Positions 12,401 through 23,100 of a DNA stretch of 64,000 bases are shown here, piece after piece; positions within the stretch are counted from its first letter, which is position 1, and each line of letters opens with the position of its first letter. The notes under the pieces were generated by a model. It saw nothing but the letters and a program-made list of their open reading frames with translations, did no database searches and was not told the origin of the DNA. The translations under genes and the position numbers were made by a program. This stretch comes from Sarcocystis neurona (Eukaryota > Apicomplexa > Conoidasida > Eucoccidiorida > Sarcocystidae), in assembly GCA_000727475.1 (NCBI GenBank), contig KL647316.1:621623-685622 (forward strand), in the 5' to 3' direction.

Positions 12401-15400
12401 GGGCTCCCGCGCCCGGCCTTCTGTGGAGGGGGAGGGGGGTGTTCCGCCGCGGCTGTTGGTTTTAAGTGCCGCAGGGGGCGGTGGGGACAGTGGAGCGTTG
12501 ACAGGAAGTCGTCCTGTACGTGTTGTGGCAGGACGAGGCGCTCACATTTTGGGGCCCTGGGGCGGGTGTTAATGCCCATCCGTGTGTGTACGAAGAGGCC
12601 ACTCCTCTGTCCCTCGGTGCCTCACTGCTTCTGCTGGAAAGCAGCTACTTCTCGTGAATTCCGGGTGGTGCTGCTGCTCGTAGGAGGAAGGCTGCACCTG
12701 TAGTGCTGTGGCTGCGCGAACTGCTGCCGGCACTGCTGCTGCTGCTGGAACTGCTGCCGCTGTTGGTGCGGTTGGTGTTCCTGACGCTGGGGCAGTTGCG
12801 TTTGGTGTAGGTGCTGACCGCTGCCCTCATTGCTTCTCTTTCTGCAGCTGCTACGGGAAGGTCTTCTCTCACCGCTTCTCGCGCTGCACGTCTTTGTTGG
12901 CTGCGGATGTTTCTCTGTCGCCGGATGTGTAGTGAGACGCGCAGGTGGTGCTGCTGCTGCTGCGTTTGCAGTGGCTTGCACTAGATTGAAGTACTGCTGC
13001 AGCTGCTACTGCTAACGCTGCTACGTGTTCGGGTCCGCGTTCTTGCACGCCTGCGTAAGAACGTCCTGCGCTTGCTGCGCCGATATTTGCCGTGTGTTTG
13101 ACGCGCGGGGAGAGTATACATTCCCTGTGTCTCAACTGCTGCTCTTTCTTCTCTTTTAAGGAGCAGAGCCCCCGTCCCTCTGCAGGTGCTGCTGTTGCTG
13201 CTGCGCCTCGTTTTGCTGCTGCTGCTGCTGTTCTCTGCCTCTGGCTTTATATCAGTCCCAGTTCTCTTCGCTATATTTTTCACTGGTGTGTGACAGCACA
13301 CCTTCCGTCCTCGGCTCTCCCATCTCTTCATAATTACCCTTCCATCGACCACTTCTTTCTTTGAACTCTCGTGCTTCTGCTTGTCCTCCATTTCGTCTTT
13401 TTCGTCCTTTTCTTCTCCTTTTCGTTCCTCGTCGTCTGCCGACTGCAACTTCTTCGGACCGTGCGTCTCCATTTGCTTCCCACTTCGCGAGATTATCGTT
13501 GCTTCGTGAAAACTTCTTCGCCGGCCGCGCTGCGCCGCCCTGCCGCTTCCTCCTTCCATCGTGCGTCTCCTCCTGTTTGCTTTTTGCCGACACACGCACA
13601 CCCCCAGAGGGCAGGCCCGCACGAATACGATGAACGAGAAGCTCCAGACACACGTGAAGAAAAGTTTGTTGGACTTCACAATCAACGCGAGTGCTTCGTC
13701 GAATCTCTACGAATATGATGGAGTGGACTACACGGAGCAACAGCGGAAGGCAGATAGAGAAGCCTGGGCAGCCCTGGCGATCGAGGCGCTGGAGGCGCAG
13801 AACGACAGAGAGAGCAGGCGCAGACAGCGGCTGCTGCTTAAGGAGCAGGAGCAGCGCCAGCAGCAGCAGCAGCAGGCAGAAACCAAGAAGCTTAAGCACA
13901 TCCCTAGGGCTGTCAGGCTGCCTCCCATGCAGGTCAGAACTCCCTCTGCTCTCTTTTTATCGATAGACAGAAATCTACAGTCTGTTCCTGTGTGTCCTTT
14001 CTCCGGCGACCAAGTGTGCCTGCATAGGCGTGGAGATGTAGAACTCTACACGTAGAGTTTACACTTGTAATTTCTGTGTGACAGTAAATAAGTATATTTT
14101 GTCGGATGGATATATGAGAGACAGGACAACGTGTGTTAGCTGAATTCGCCTCAAGAAGGGGCGTCTCCATAACTCTCATCCCCCACACATGTCGTACCCC
14201 GCCGTAACTCTCTCCTAAGGAGAGTGTACGTGTGTATACTTGGGCTTGGCTGGGTAGACGGATGTGCGTTCTGGCAGGCGCTTTGTTTGCAGGAGAGAGA
14301 AAGTGTTGTTTCGCTTGTCCTCTTCAAAGATGAGTGCGTACACGTGTGTTTGCTGTCCTCTCCTTCTCGGGGCTGTCTACCTATGTGTGTGTCGCCGTAT
14401 CTTCACGGTGGGGCCTTCCGGTATCCAGCATATAGCTTCGTCTCTTTATTTGCTCGTGCACACTGTAAATAGCGAGAAAGAAATCAGGAAAAGAGAGGGA
14501 GAATGAGTAGAAGAGAAGTGAAACACGCCGGGCGGTCGAGAGGGAGGCGGCGGGACAGCGTGTAGAGCAGCAGCAGTACACCGCCAGGAGTCGAGCCAGC
14601 AGAAAAAAAAGGCAGCAGCGGCGTCAGCAGCAGGAGCAGCGGCACGAACATCCGCAACAATGCCAACGAGAGAGCCGGCCCGCTGCAGCAACTGTATTCA
14701 GCAACTGCAGCACCCGCAGCAGGAGGACGGCTAGCAGCAGGAGTCGCAGCAGCGGCAAAAGCAAGCCAAATAGGAGCAGCAAAGCAGTATCCGGGGCACG
14801 ACCACAGCAGCGGCAGGAGGACGGTCGAATGTATGTGTGTGCGCACGTTCTTCAGACACTCGTAAATATCTTCACGTGACGGAGCTACCGATTGTTTATA
14901 TGTACACATAGATGTAAGTTATATCCAAGCTTCTTTACATATATATATATATATTTATACATATGTACATTGTTTATATATGGTGTCCACGTATGTATAT
15001 TATTTGGAGACGGGAAACATGTAGTGAGAAAGGTTATCTTTTACTCGCTTCTGCTGCCAGGGGTCGCTCCCTGTGTGCAAGCGAAGTGCTGGCTTGCGCG
15101 TTTTCCGCAGTGACGCAGCACAACATATTTTTTCCGCGTCTGATGGGAATGGCAACAGCACCGGGGTGCTGTGGCGCATGCGCGTTCTGGCTGTTTCTGT
15201 TGCTCCTGCCGCCGCGTCGCCTGCTGCTGCTGCTGGTGCCGCATCTGTCTTGTGCTGCTGCTGCGTCTGCTGCTGCTGCGGGGGTGCTGCTGTGGCCGCG
15301 CGCCTGCGTTACCGTTGGTGCTGCCGCTGCTTCTGCTTGCGCTTTCGTTTGCAAAACAAGTTTTTGCTTCTGCTGCTGCGTTGGCGGTTGCAGGAGTGGC

Positions 15401-18400
15401 AGTTCTACAGCAGACAGCGTATAGAAGAACTGCACGCATCAGAGCTGCTGTACTACCGAACGCAGGGCAACAGCAAGCCTCCGACAGATGAAGAACGCGA
15501 GGAGAAACGCCGGCTGCTGCAGGACGGTTTTGGCAACTGGGGAAAACGAGATTTCATACAGTTTGTTCGGTTAGTCCTGCGTGCCCCACAACGACCTCTG
15601 TGCCGCTACTGCCTTTCTCTGGTGCTGCTGCTGGCTTTCTCTGGCGCTGCTGCTGCCTTTCTCAGGTGCTGCTGCTGCCGTTCTCTGGTGCTGCTGCTGT
15701 CTTTCTGAGGTGCTGCTGCTGCCTTTGTCAGGTGCTGCTGCTGCCTTTCTCAGGTGCTGCTGCGGGTGCCGGTCCGCACCTTGCCGCCACTTCGATTGCT
15801 GCTGTTCCAGCTTTCGCTTGTTGTGCTGCTGCCGCTGCTGCGTCTACGCCATCCTCCGTAATTCCTGCTATGAAGATGCGCTTCTGCTGCTGGTCTTCTG
15901 TTGCTGCTGGTGCTGCTGAGTTGGGAGCCGGTGCTCCGAGCTGCTTCTGGTGTTCCCCTGCTGCGGCTACCACGGCTCTCGAGTAGTGCCTCTGTTTTGT
16001 TGCTGCTGCCTTGCTGTTGCGTCGCTGCTGCATCGGCTGGACAACGCCTAGTGGCACTGGTGCTACTCTTCCCAGTTGCTGGTGCTGGTGGTGGGCTCTG
16101 CTCCCGATGCAGGTTCTTCTGCTGTTGTTGCTGCTACGTCGTCATCGCGGCTCTGCTGGTACGGGTGCAGCTGCTTCTTCTTCGTTGTCTTAGGCGGGCG
16201 TGCCCTGCTGCTGTGCCGTCGCCCGGGCGGATCGCCTGCCTTTGCTGCTGCAGGGACTGTGTTGCACCTGCCGTGCTCTCGATGCTCCTGCTGCTGCTTT
16301 ATCGCCGCTGCCTTGCTTTTGCAGCTGCTAATGCTGCTGGTGCTGCTGCTGCGACTGCCACTGTTGCTATCGCACAGAGGGAACGAGATGTACGGGCGCC
16401 ACGACCTCGCTCGCATTGCCACGGAGGTCGAGGGGAAGAGCTACGAAGAAATCGTCGCCTACGCAAAAGTTTTCTGGGAAAGATACAGAGAAATACAGGG
16501 GTGGGAGAAGTGGATACGTCGCATAGAAGAAGGAGAGGCTGTCATTAACAAGCGCAGGGAGCTGGAGCAGGTAAAGACCTCTGTCTTGGCATATATATAT
16601 ATATATGTTTAAATATAAATATGAATAGCTGTACAACTGCAGTATAAACACAACTATACATACAAAGGTATATATATAGTTATACTTATGTGAATGCATG
16701 TACGCATATATAATACGTCTATGTATATTCTCGTTTATGAGTATAGGTATATACACATATATATATATGTATATATATGTATGTATATATATATATATCC
16801 ATTCTGTATGGATTTATGTGTCTACGAACAGCGGGGTGTCAATATATATATATATATATGTATATATACTTCTGGACTGGTATGTGTGTATGTGTACACG
16901 TGTGCATATATCAGAAGTTCCGCGTGACCGTGTATATATAGAAGGGTCGGAGAAATGAAGATATCACAGAGAAAAAGGAGACGTTTCAGCAGGTGGTGGG
17001 AGGCGCTGAAGTATTGCAAGAGCCCAGTGCAGGTACTGCTGTATTCATTCTACTTTTGTACTATCAGTTGGTGCAAGCCTCTATCAATTCGTCAGGTGTA
17101 CGCAGGTGTGAGGAAGGATGTAAACATTTAGGAGAATTGAGGAATTTACGAGAAGAAGGCAGCGAAGCTGGCACTCTCCTTCGTGCATTTGGGCATCGAT
17201 ATCGCTATATTATTTGCTATATAATCTTTACATGCCTGCCTATCCGCATATATATATATATAGATGCGGAAAGAAGGGTCTTTTTGTACGTGTGTGAACT
17301 GGTATGGCAAAGAAGTACGTATGTGATGAAAAAGAGGGGGAGGAGGATGTGCTGGTGATAAGCAACAAGGAGTAACTGAACGAATGAGTGTTGTTCTTCC
17401 ACTTGCTGTTGCTGCTGCGGCTACTCTTGTTGCGCCTCCTGTGGCTGCTGCGACTTCTGCAGTTTTCCCCCCTTTTTTGCTCCGGTTGCCCTGCTCTTCG
17501 GCGTGCTGGTGCCGGTGCCTCTCTTCTGGTGGCGCTGCTGTTGCTGTTGCTCCTCTGTTTGTTGCCGCCGTCCTCGTCGTCTTGCCGGTCTTACTACCGC
17601 TGACCACACGCCTGCCATTGCTGCTGCTGCTCCTCCTCCTTTCGCGGTTGCAGTCGCTGCTACGCCTCCGCCTGTTCCTGCTGCTTCTCGTATTGAGCCT
17701 CCGGTTGTTGCTGTAGTCACACTACCCCTCCGCTTGCTATCCAAAGCATTGTTCTTCTGCCAGCTGCTACTGCTGCTCTTCCTGTTGTGCGCCGCTACTG
17801 CACTCCTTCTTGTCGGTGCTCGACATGTGCAGGTGATTTTGAAACGACAGCAGCAGTGCGAGGCTCCCTGGCGTCGTCTTCCCATTCCCTACGGCGGAGC
17901 CGCCAAGAGTCGCAGCGTGTTTATCGAGGAAGAAGATCGGTGGATACTCAATATGACTACTTTACTAGGTAGGATGCAACGCAGCGCAGCTAAAAAGAAG
18001 AGCAACAGCAGCAGCGCGACCAAGTCTCTTTGTATCGCCGTATGTGCTGTTGCATCGGACGTGGACATAGCAGAAGCAGCACCAGGGGTTTGTTTCGCCA
18101 GGTGTGGCGCAGCAAGCGTTTGTATGGCTTGAAGGTATGCTTGGCGGTAGCGGGGATTCGAGCGTGGACAGGTGCTTTGTGAGACTCGAGTGCACCAACA
18201 GCAGCAGCGCCAGAAGCAGCAGCATCAGCAGAAGGTCTGGAGGATTAACGATGTTATCTGCGGAGGAAACGTCTTGCAGTTTTCAGGAGACAGGGTGGAA
18301 AAAGTGTAGGCGAAATGAAGCGTACGGCGCGCAGCGGACGGTGTCGTTAGTAGACCAGCTGCAAGTGACTCCCGTGCTACAGCAGCAGCCGCAGTAGCAA

Positions 18401-20127
18401 CTGCAAAGGAGGGTAGTCGAGCACTTGGAAGATGGAAACGAAACAGGAGCAGCTGTGTCACGGAGACAGGAAGACACTCTGTTGTGATTCGAAGACGCAG
18501 CGGCAGCAGCAGACACTTGTAAAAAACGGGAAGAAACTGACTTGTAACTAAGCAGTAGCAACGGCGGTAGCAGCAGCACAGGCGGCAGCAGCAGGAACGA
18601 CGGCAGCAGCAGCAATGGCGGCAACAGCAGCTGTAAAGAAACGAAGTGGATGCATGTGTGGTGGACGCCAAATTGCGTGGAGGGCAGTCGCACTGCACTG
18701 CTGCTGCTGACGCGCGGGTTGTGAAGCGACTGCAGCTACGTCGCTGCTGCTGCGTCTCTGTCGCTCCGCTGGACGTAGCGGCAGGTGGTGTGCAGGCAGA
18801 CAGGGCGTCCGGCTGTTGCAGTTATTCCCGGGCTGCGGCTGCTGATGTTGCTGCTGCGTTCTCTTTGCCTGCAGGGTATGGGAACTGGACGAAGATGAGG
18901 GACGTGTTGCTGCGAGATTGCCAGTGGCGATTCGATTGGTTCATGCGTTCGCGGTCGGCAACAGATCTAGGCAAGCGTGCAGAGGCTCTCATCCGACTGC
19001 TGAAGAAAGAGGAGGTAACTTGTCTTCGCGTTCTCTCCGTGAGGTGTAACTTACTTACGCACAGATGGGGTCGTCGTGCGGAGTAGCAGCACTGCTGGAT
19101 ACTCAGCTTTTGGGGGATGCCGGTTTTTTGTCAAACAAACCCTCTTTATTATACATTTTGCAGCTGTCTGTTGATGGATGTCGATTTTTTGTCAAGCAAG
19201 TCCTCTTTACACTTTAGAGCTGTCTGTTGATGTGTGTGCATGCAGCGGTACCTGTGTACTCCGCATCATCCGTGTGTACGGCTGCATATATATATATATA
19301 TATATAAAATATGCATATGTATGTATATATATATGTGAAAATATCTTTATATATTTGCACGGACAAGTGTGTGAGCGTGTCTGCAGTCATACCCGCCCTT
19401 TCTTCACCCATTCACGCACACACAGATACACGTGTTGGTCGGTGTACTTTAACACGTTCGTATACGTCAGTGTTTATACATATATAGAGAGACGAGGGGG
19501 TGCCCGCTGGCCTGTAATGAGATAACAAATGAAGACTTCTAGGCACTATATATATATATGCATACGCATACATACATAAAACGCGTGTGGAGAAAATGGG
19601 GATGGATGGTCAAATAAGAGAGGACGTAGACATATATGTATGTGGCTGTGTGTATGCAAGCGCTCAGGTGCTGTACGTCGGGAAGAGAGCAGATGTAGTT
19701 CGGCGTCTGTACGTATGCATTTGCGCAGGGGGAACGCTTTACACGTGGGCGGCGGCGGTTGGATTTACCGGACGTCCGCAGTGGTGTCGGCGCTGCAACA
19801 GCAGGAGCGGCATCGGGGCGAACAGCAGGAGCAGCAGGAGGGGGAGCAGCAACGAACGGGACTGTCGAGTTTCCTGCAACAGCAACAGCAGGTAGCGGAG
19901 GATATGTTGCTTCTCCGCTTGCTGCTGCCCTGGCCGCTGCGGCTGCATCCCGCCATCACGGTGGCACAGCAGCAGCAGTGGGCAGCCTGCCTGCGACGGG
20001 AGCCCCAGCAAAGACCGCGTCTCGTCAGTCTGCTGCTGCCGCTGCACCTGCTGCTGCCGCAGTGGACCACACCTCCACGGGGGGGGGGAGCTGCCGACGC
20101 ATGCGCGGGGCCTGGGCTGCTGCTTAG
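1026..20127 (+). CDS. ISWI: ISWI-family SNF2 chromatin-remodelling ATPase (12-exon model)
   Basis: Nuclear ATP-dependent nucleosome-sliding enzyme of the imitation-switch class. Model exons: 1026-3426, 4345-5351, 6320-6611, 9124-9264, 10198-10596, 11993-12251, 13608-13932, 15394-15569, 16378-16570, 17833-17968, 18875-19014, 19729-20127; all introns are GT-AG and phases agree, giving about 1955 residues. Seen in order: low-complexity acidic N-terminus to residue 720, motif I DEMGLGKT (764-771), motif II DEAH (1103-1106), TGTPLQNNL (1131-1139), the second RecA lobe with [16 protein letters not shown] and [11 protein letters not shown], then the HAND-SANT-SLIDE module with FRFDWF-type SLIDE sequence. 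Animal ISWI is about 1000 residues; the excess is the N-terminus and an insertion inside helicase lobe 1. HAND and SLIDE separate it from CHD and SWI2 enzymes. Exons 1-11 are firm; the final exon is a guess among alternatives. Confidence 0.9.
3471..3890 (+). repeat. CTG-sense array in ISWI intron 1
   Basis: Dense CTG/CTGCTG with C/T-rich interruptions on the coding strand, translating only as Leu/Cys homopolymers. The rest of the intron (3427-4344) holds TATATA-type sequence around 4030-4230 and a short CTG run just before the acceptor. Confidence 0.75.
4345..5351 (+). CDS. ISWI: ISWI exon 2: helicase lobe 1 with a long insertion and the DEAH motif
   Basis: Acceptor TGCAATGTAG, then GG completes Gly801 and the frame reads [13 protein letters not shown] and [14 protein letters not shown]. 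About 245 residues of Gly/Ala/Ser/Glu-rich sequence follow, then the domain resumes at [19 protein letters not shown] and [11 protein letters not shown]. It ends in LLLTGTPLQ before GTGAGA. The insertion lies between motifs Ia and II, a surface-loop position. Confidence 0.93.
5352..6319 (+). other. ISWI intron 2
   Basis: Non-coding between two firm splice sites. It contains two perfect copies of the palindrome GTGTACGTACAC (5413-5424 and 5630-5641), and from about 5930 becomes strongly C/T-rich up to the acceptor, a long polypyrimidine region. An apparent open frame across it is an artefact of this composition. Confidence 0.7.
6320..6611 (+). CDS. ISWI: ISWI exon 3: end of helicase lobe 1
   Basis: The acceptor GTTGGCAG is followed by [18 protein letters not shown], directly completing TGTPLQ-NNL across the splice. 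Then a short Ala/Gly insertion, [19 protein letters not shown] and [14 protein letters not shown], both strongly conserved in SNF2 enzymes. Ends in phase 1 before GTGCGC. Confidence 0.93.
6938..7258. repeat. Degenerate 20-23-base tandem repeat in ISWI intron 3
   Basis: About 15 imperfect units begin with GAGCAGTT or a close variant, such as GAGCAGTTTATTAGGTAAAA near 6960. Units differ by substitutions and small length changes. It starts where a conserved-looking frame stops at 6920 and runs into the CTA array. Confidence 0.8.
7280..8630 (+). repeat. CTA/ACT trinucleotide array in ISWI intron 3
   Basis: More than 1.3 kb dominated by ACTACT and close variants on the coding strand, with CTG and CTAT interruptions. 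It lies wholly inside intron 3. Any frame gives only Thr/Leu/Tyr or Val repeats, so I do not call coding sequence. Confidence 0.85.
8740..9115 (+). repeat. CTG-sense array abutting the exon 4 acceptor
   Basis: TGCTGCTG and TTTGCTGCTG units run to within about 10 bases of the acceptor at 9123. Dense CTG with T-rich spacers would serve as the pyrimidine tract. Confidence 0.8.
9124..9264 (+). CDS. ISWI: ISWI exon 4: linker helix, [12 protein letters not shown]
   Basis: After GGACACAG the exon reads (LSA)[18 protein letters not shown], then [20 protein letters not shown]. These are the standard SNF2 helices between the two RecA lobes. Donor GTAAAA, phase 1. Confidence 0.93.
9265..10197 (+). other. 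ISWI intron 4, TATA/TGTA-rich
   Basis: Between firm splice sites. Mostly TATATG, TGTATA and GTCGTGTTGTCC-type sequence. The phrase with TTGTCGTGTT-like T/G repeats recurs three times (around 9820, 9890, 9985), an imperfect repeat of about 70 to 95 bases. No coding. Confidence 0.7.
10198..10596 (+). CDS. ISWI: ISWI exon 5: helicase lobe 2 (motifs IV to VI)
   Basis: Acceptor AATTGCAG. Reads [98 protein letters not shown]. Near-identical to the same region of other ISWI proteins. Donor GTACGG, phase 1. Confidence 0.95.
10597..11992 (+). other. ISWI intron 5, TATA/TGTG microsatellite-rich
   Basis: From about 11110 to 11940 it consists largely of alternating TATATG, TGTGTA and CATATA runs with a recurrent short phrase built on GTGGTGCATA or GTGGTGACTA. 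Long apparent frames here are Tyr/Ile/Val repeats without start or stop bias and are rejected. Confidence 0.7.
11993..12251 (+). CDS. ISWI: ISWI exon 6: end of ATPase, brace and start of the C-terminal region
   Basis: Acceptor TTTTGCTCAG completes HRIG-QK. Reads [20 protein letters not shown], then [37 protein letters not shown] and [12 protein letters not shown]. The last two blocks equal the segment that leads from the ATPase to HAND in ISWI. Donor GTAGGC, phase 2. Confidence 0.95.
12338..12349. repeat. Palindrome GTGTACGTACAC in ISWI intron 6
   Basis: Third perfect copy of the 12-base palindrome; the other two are in intron 2. All three copies that I found are intronic in this gene. Confidence 0.6.
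12650..13230 (+). repeat. CTG-sense array in ISWI intron 6
   Basis: CTGCTGCTG and GCTGCTGCG units on the coding strand, followed by about 350 bases of T/C-rich sequence to the exon 7 acceptor at 13607. Confidence 0.7.
13608..13932 (+). CDS. ISWI: ISWI exon 7: HAND domain
   Basis: Acceptor CACCCCCAG, then [40 protein letters not shown], a basic helix and a short poly-Gln run, ending in [13 protein letters not shown]. The YEYDGVDY motif equals the conserved NFEGEDY-type start of HAND. Donor GTCAGA, phase 0. Confidence 0.9.
14563..14815 (+). repeat. CAG-sense block inside ISWI intron 7
   Basis: CAGCAG-rich stretch in the middle of intron 7 (13933-15393), opposite in orientation to the CTG arrays that usually fill these introns. 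The splice of exon 7 to exon 8 is supported by homology (PPMQ-EWQFY), so this is either intronic or an alternative exon. Confidence 0.6.
15180..15392 (+). repeat. CTG-sense array abutting the exon 8 acceptor
   Basis: CTGCTGCTGCTGGTGCCG-type sequence ends directly at the TTGCAG acceptor of exon 8. Confidence 0.75.
15394..15569 (+). CDS. ISWI: ISWI exon 8: HAND end and SANT start
   Basis: Acceptor GGTTGCAG. Reads [20 protein letters not shown], then [20 protein letters not shown] and RDFIQFVR. This aligns with DFQFFPPRLFELLEKE and the NWNKRDFNQFI segment of animal ISWI. Donor GTTAGT, phase 2. Confidence 0.93.
15614..15767 (+). repeat. 22-base tandem repeat, seven copies, in ISWI intron 8
   Basis: Seven imperfect units with the pattern TTTCTCAGGTGCTGCTGCTG plus two bases. 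Several copies contain CAGGTG, that is, an acceptor-like AG followed by a donor-like GT. The remaining intron to 16377 is also CTG-sense. Confidence 0.85.
16378..16570 (+). CDS. ISWI: ISWI exon 9: SANT end and spacer helix
   Basis: Acceptor ATCGCACAG. Reads [40 protein letters not shown] and [17 protein letters not shown], the SANT third helix and the long spacer helix to SLIDE. Donor GTAAAG, phase 0. Confidence 0.94.
17390..17825 (+). repeat. CTG-sense array upstream of the exon 10 acceptor
   Basis: The last 440 bases of intron 9 are CTG/GTTGCTGCTG sequence; the 5' part (16571-17380) is TATATA-rich. Confidence 0.7.
17833..17968 (+). CDS. ISWI: ISWI exon 10: first half of SLIDE
   Basis: Acceptor CATGTGCAG. 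Reads [20 protein letters not shown] and [17 protein letters not shown], equal to the YTEEEDRFLICMLHKLG segment of animal ISWI. Donor GTAGGA, phase 1. Confidence 0.92.
18685..18870 (+). repeat. CTG-sense array abutting the exon 11 acceptor
   Basis: CTGCTGCTG and GCTGCTGCG sequence ends at the CCTGCAG acceptor. The preceding part of intron 10 (about 18180-18620) is CAG-sense instead. Confidence 0.7.
18875..19014 (+). CDS. ISWI: ISWI exon 11: second half of SLIDE
   Basis: Acceptor TTTGCCTGCAG. Reads [47 protein letters not shown]. The [10 protein letters not shown] sequence is the SLIDE recognition helix region. Donor GTAACT, phase 0. Confidence 0.94.
19729..20127 (+). CDS. ISWI: Probable terminal exon of ISWI (low-complexity tail)
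   Basis: Acceptor TGCATTTGCGCAG in phase 0 opens a frame of 132 codons to TAG 20125-20127: [16 protein letters not shown], then Ala/Gly/Thr-rich sequence. A basic stretch right after SLIDE is common in ISWI, and total length becomes divisible by three. Alternatives are an exon at 20997-21119 (LLREVQRQEEEVEEECQSQ, also phase 0) or reading through the exon 11 donor to a nearby stop. Homology cannot decide in low-complexity sequence. Confidence 0.4.
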   Translation, partial: GERFTRGRRRLDLPDVRSGVGAATAGAASGRTAGAAGGGAATNGTVEFPATATAGSGGYVASPLAAALAAAAASRHHGGTAAAVGSLPATGAPAKTASRQSAAAAAPAAAAVDHTSTGGGSCRRMRGAWAAA

Positions 20128-23100
20128 GACGCGAGGTTATATTCACGACGAGGCGATGTGACACAAAAGACAAAGAATAACAGCACAAGCAGGAGAAGTG
20201 GATACTCCCGTGATAGCCAGCATTATGCTATTTTCGTCATGACACTGTCCTTTGCCTCTCGCTCTATCTATCTGTATATATATACACACATACAAGACAT
20301 ACAAGTACATACGTACGTGTGGATGGAGGGCGACATATATACATACATGTGTGTGGGTGGGAGATTATTAGATTTGTGAATCTTTGCATGTGTCTCTGTA
20401 CTACAGGGACGAACTCTGCGTAGCATTGCGTGTGTATATTTGTATATATTAAATTTTTTTTACTTGTCTGGCCTCTATGCAGGGGGACATATACATGTGG
20501 ATTCGTGAACTTCGGGTACGCATAGTTTTGTACGCGTGTAGATAAACGTGCATGCAGACGCTTGCTGTGTATTATCGTCTGCACATGTATGCGTGTACCC
20601 CTGCGTGTCTGCATGTGCGTACCTCACATGTTCTTGTACCTGTACGCGTTTCCTGGTACAGGGATATGTGCTTCTCCTTCTGTATCATTGATCGAATATT
20701 TGAATATTTCGTGGTTGTGTGTCTATACACAGAGGTGTGTGTGTTTGTGTGTGTGTGTGTATGTGTGTGTGTGTATGTATGTGTGTATGACCCCTGTGTT
20801 TAACCACATGAAACCTACGTGCAGTACGAATGCGCCTACACATACACCTGTGTCGTCTTGAACCATATGTGTATATATTTCACGGAGATCTGATTAAGCG
20901 TCCGTTGTGGGATTAGGGTGTTGGCAACTGCATGCCAGTCAAGCCCTCCGGAGGTCTAATTTGTTTTCGATTTTGTCCCGCATCGGAGGTGAACAGCTGC
21001 TGCGAGAGGTGCAGCGGCAAGAGGAGGAAGTGGAGGAAGAGTGCCAGTCCCAGAACCGATGCCACCCGCAGTTGCACCGCGAGAGGAACCCGCAGCAGGA
21101 GCAGTGCGCACAAGAGTGAACGCAGCGATAGCAGCACGAGCAGCGGGAGTCGGTGCGGCACAAAGAGTAGCCGTAACATTCCCAAACAACTGCAGGTTCA
21201 TATGTGCTACACTGAGGTATAACAAAATACACTATATTGAAATGGATACACCTAGGGACGCACTGCTGTCGCCGTACGGTCGGATGTTGACGTAACACAT
21301 TCGTGGGTGTAAAAAATGTCCAGAGGGTACGTGCACGGCACAGCTCACGATTGGCGCGCGTCACTTCTACATACGTCCGGCGAGGATATAATATGTGACA
21401 ACAAAGAGAGTTATCGTGGGTATGCGGATCTGCAGCGAGAAACTACAAGTTATAACATGCGTGTGTATAAAATGTGTACGCACAATGTAAAACACAGACA
21501 CGAGTGTAATTTTAAGATGTCGACACACGCACACCCTCACGTGACGAGGGTGCACGTACACCTGAACTGTCCTTCAGCTGGGGGCCCTCAAATGCTTGGA
21601 AAGCACATGGAACGGAAACTGGGTGGACGGGGGAAAAGACTCTCAGAAATGACAGTGTCCAGCGTGAGTGCTCCAAAAGCAAACGGAATTACACACCTGC
21701 CTGATTCTAGATCATCCCATAAATGTGCACTCTAGGTTATCCATGAACTTCACGGGAGGCGATGAAAATTAAGGTGTACGTACGTCCGACCTGTTTTCCC
21801 ACACCCGCGCGGTGCTCCCGCGTCCTCGGCGTTCCGTGCGAAGGCGGAAAGCGCTGGACTACTGAAAACAGTCACTCACTGCCAATGTCTTTGCAGAAGA
21901 AAACAAATTCGTCCGTTATACGGGGTCTACGTGGAGACATTAGCTACATACGTATACGCATGTGTGTGGATGCCCAGTACCTGCACGCACGCGGGACATC
22001 GGAAGACGCTACTAATTTTGCTGCGGTTTGTCTGCGAGCTGCCGCCTGCACCTGCGTTGTAGAAAACTCTTAAAATTGTTGGTGCGTTTGGAAGCTTGCA
22101 TAAACGCAGGAGAACTGTGAAGCGGTGCCAAAGGGTTTTGCGTCTGCTGGGGAGTGGGAAGTTCACCGGTCAATCCGTTTGTTTCACTGTTAAGTGCGTA
22201 TAACACGGGCGTACTCACATATAATGCGAGCAACGCTGTAACATTCCGTGCGTATGTCTGCCTTTGCAACGGCCTAAAAGTAGCCATCAACCACATTCTA
22301 CGTGACCAAGATTGACGCGTTCTTCCCTCATATTACTGTTCTCCGTACACTGCGCATCGTGCCCGCCACATACTTGTTTTGATTGAAAGGGGAGTATAGT
22401 GTGAAACACAGGCTCTGAGATGTGGAGAACAAATGGTAGAATGTCAGTAGTGAGGCTCGCTCATCCGCTGCTGCACTCCGCTATATTTCTAGAACGCAAC
22501 CTATTTTGCCTAGAACCACCGTAGTGTTGCAGCAGTTACATATTTCTTACAACAACCTACACGAAAGGATGCGTACTGCAGAAGGACTCTGACGCTGTAT
22601 ACAAATATCCGCAAGTATCACCGCATACGTGTTTGAGGCCGCATCCTATCTGCGTAGCGAGTGCGGGACAGGACATACTCATTGGTAAACGCGACTAGGT
22701 GAATCTTTCGTAGCGGGCACTTGGGAATGTACAAAAAGATGCGACAGCGATCTACATGTGTGCATCTGCGTCCGACATTCCATTAGTCACTGCAGTGTGC
22801 AGTCTAAATATACGAGCACACATACGGCTATACGTGCGTATAGTCAACACGCACGCTTCTGCGTAGACAGTCACGAGGTGTACACAGAGTCCACTTTCGT
22901 GAGTGTGGGTGCATCCAGCTCGACCGTGCGTAGCCACACAGTCGTAAGGACATGCACACATATTTATACATGTACGTACTATAGTTGCGTAGTTTTTACT
23001 GCGGGGGACTATCTTTGGTCGCCAACGGCCCAGTCAGGTGAAGTCAATTGCTCAGAACTGGACAGGAGCGTAAACGAAACGCGCACCAAAGTAGCCTTTT

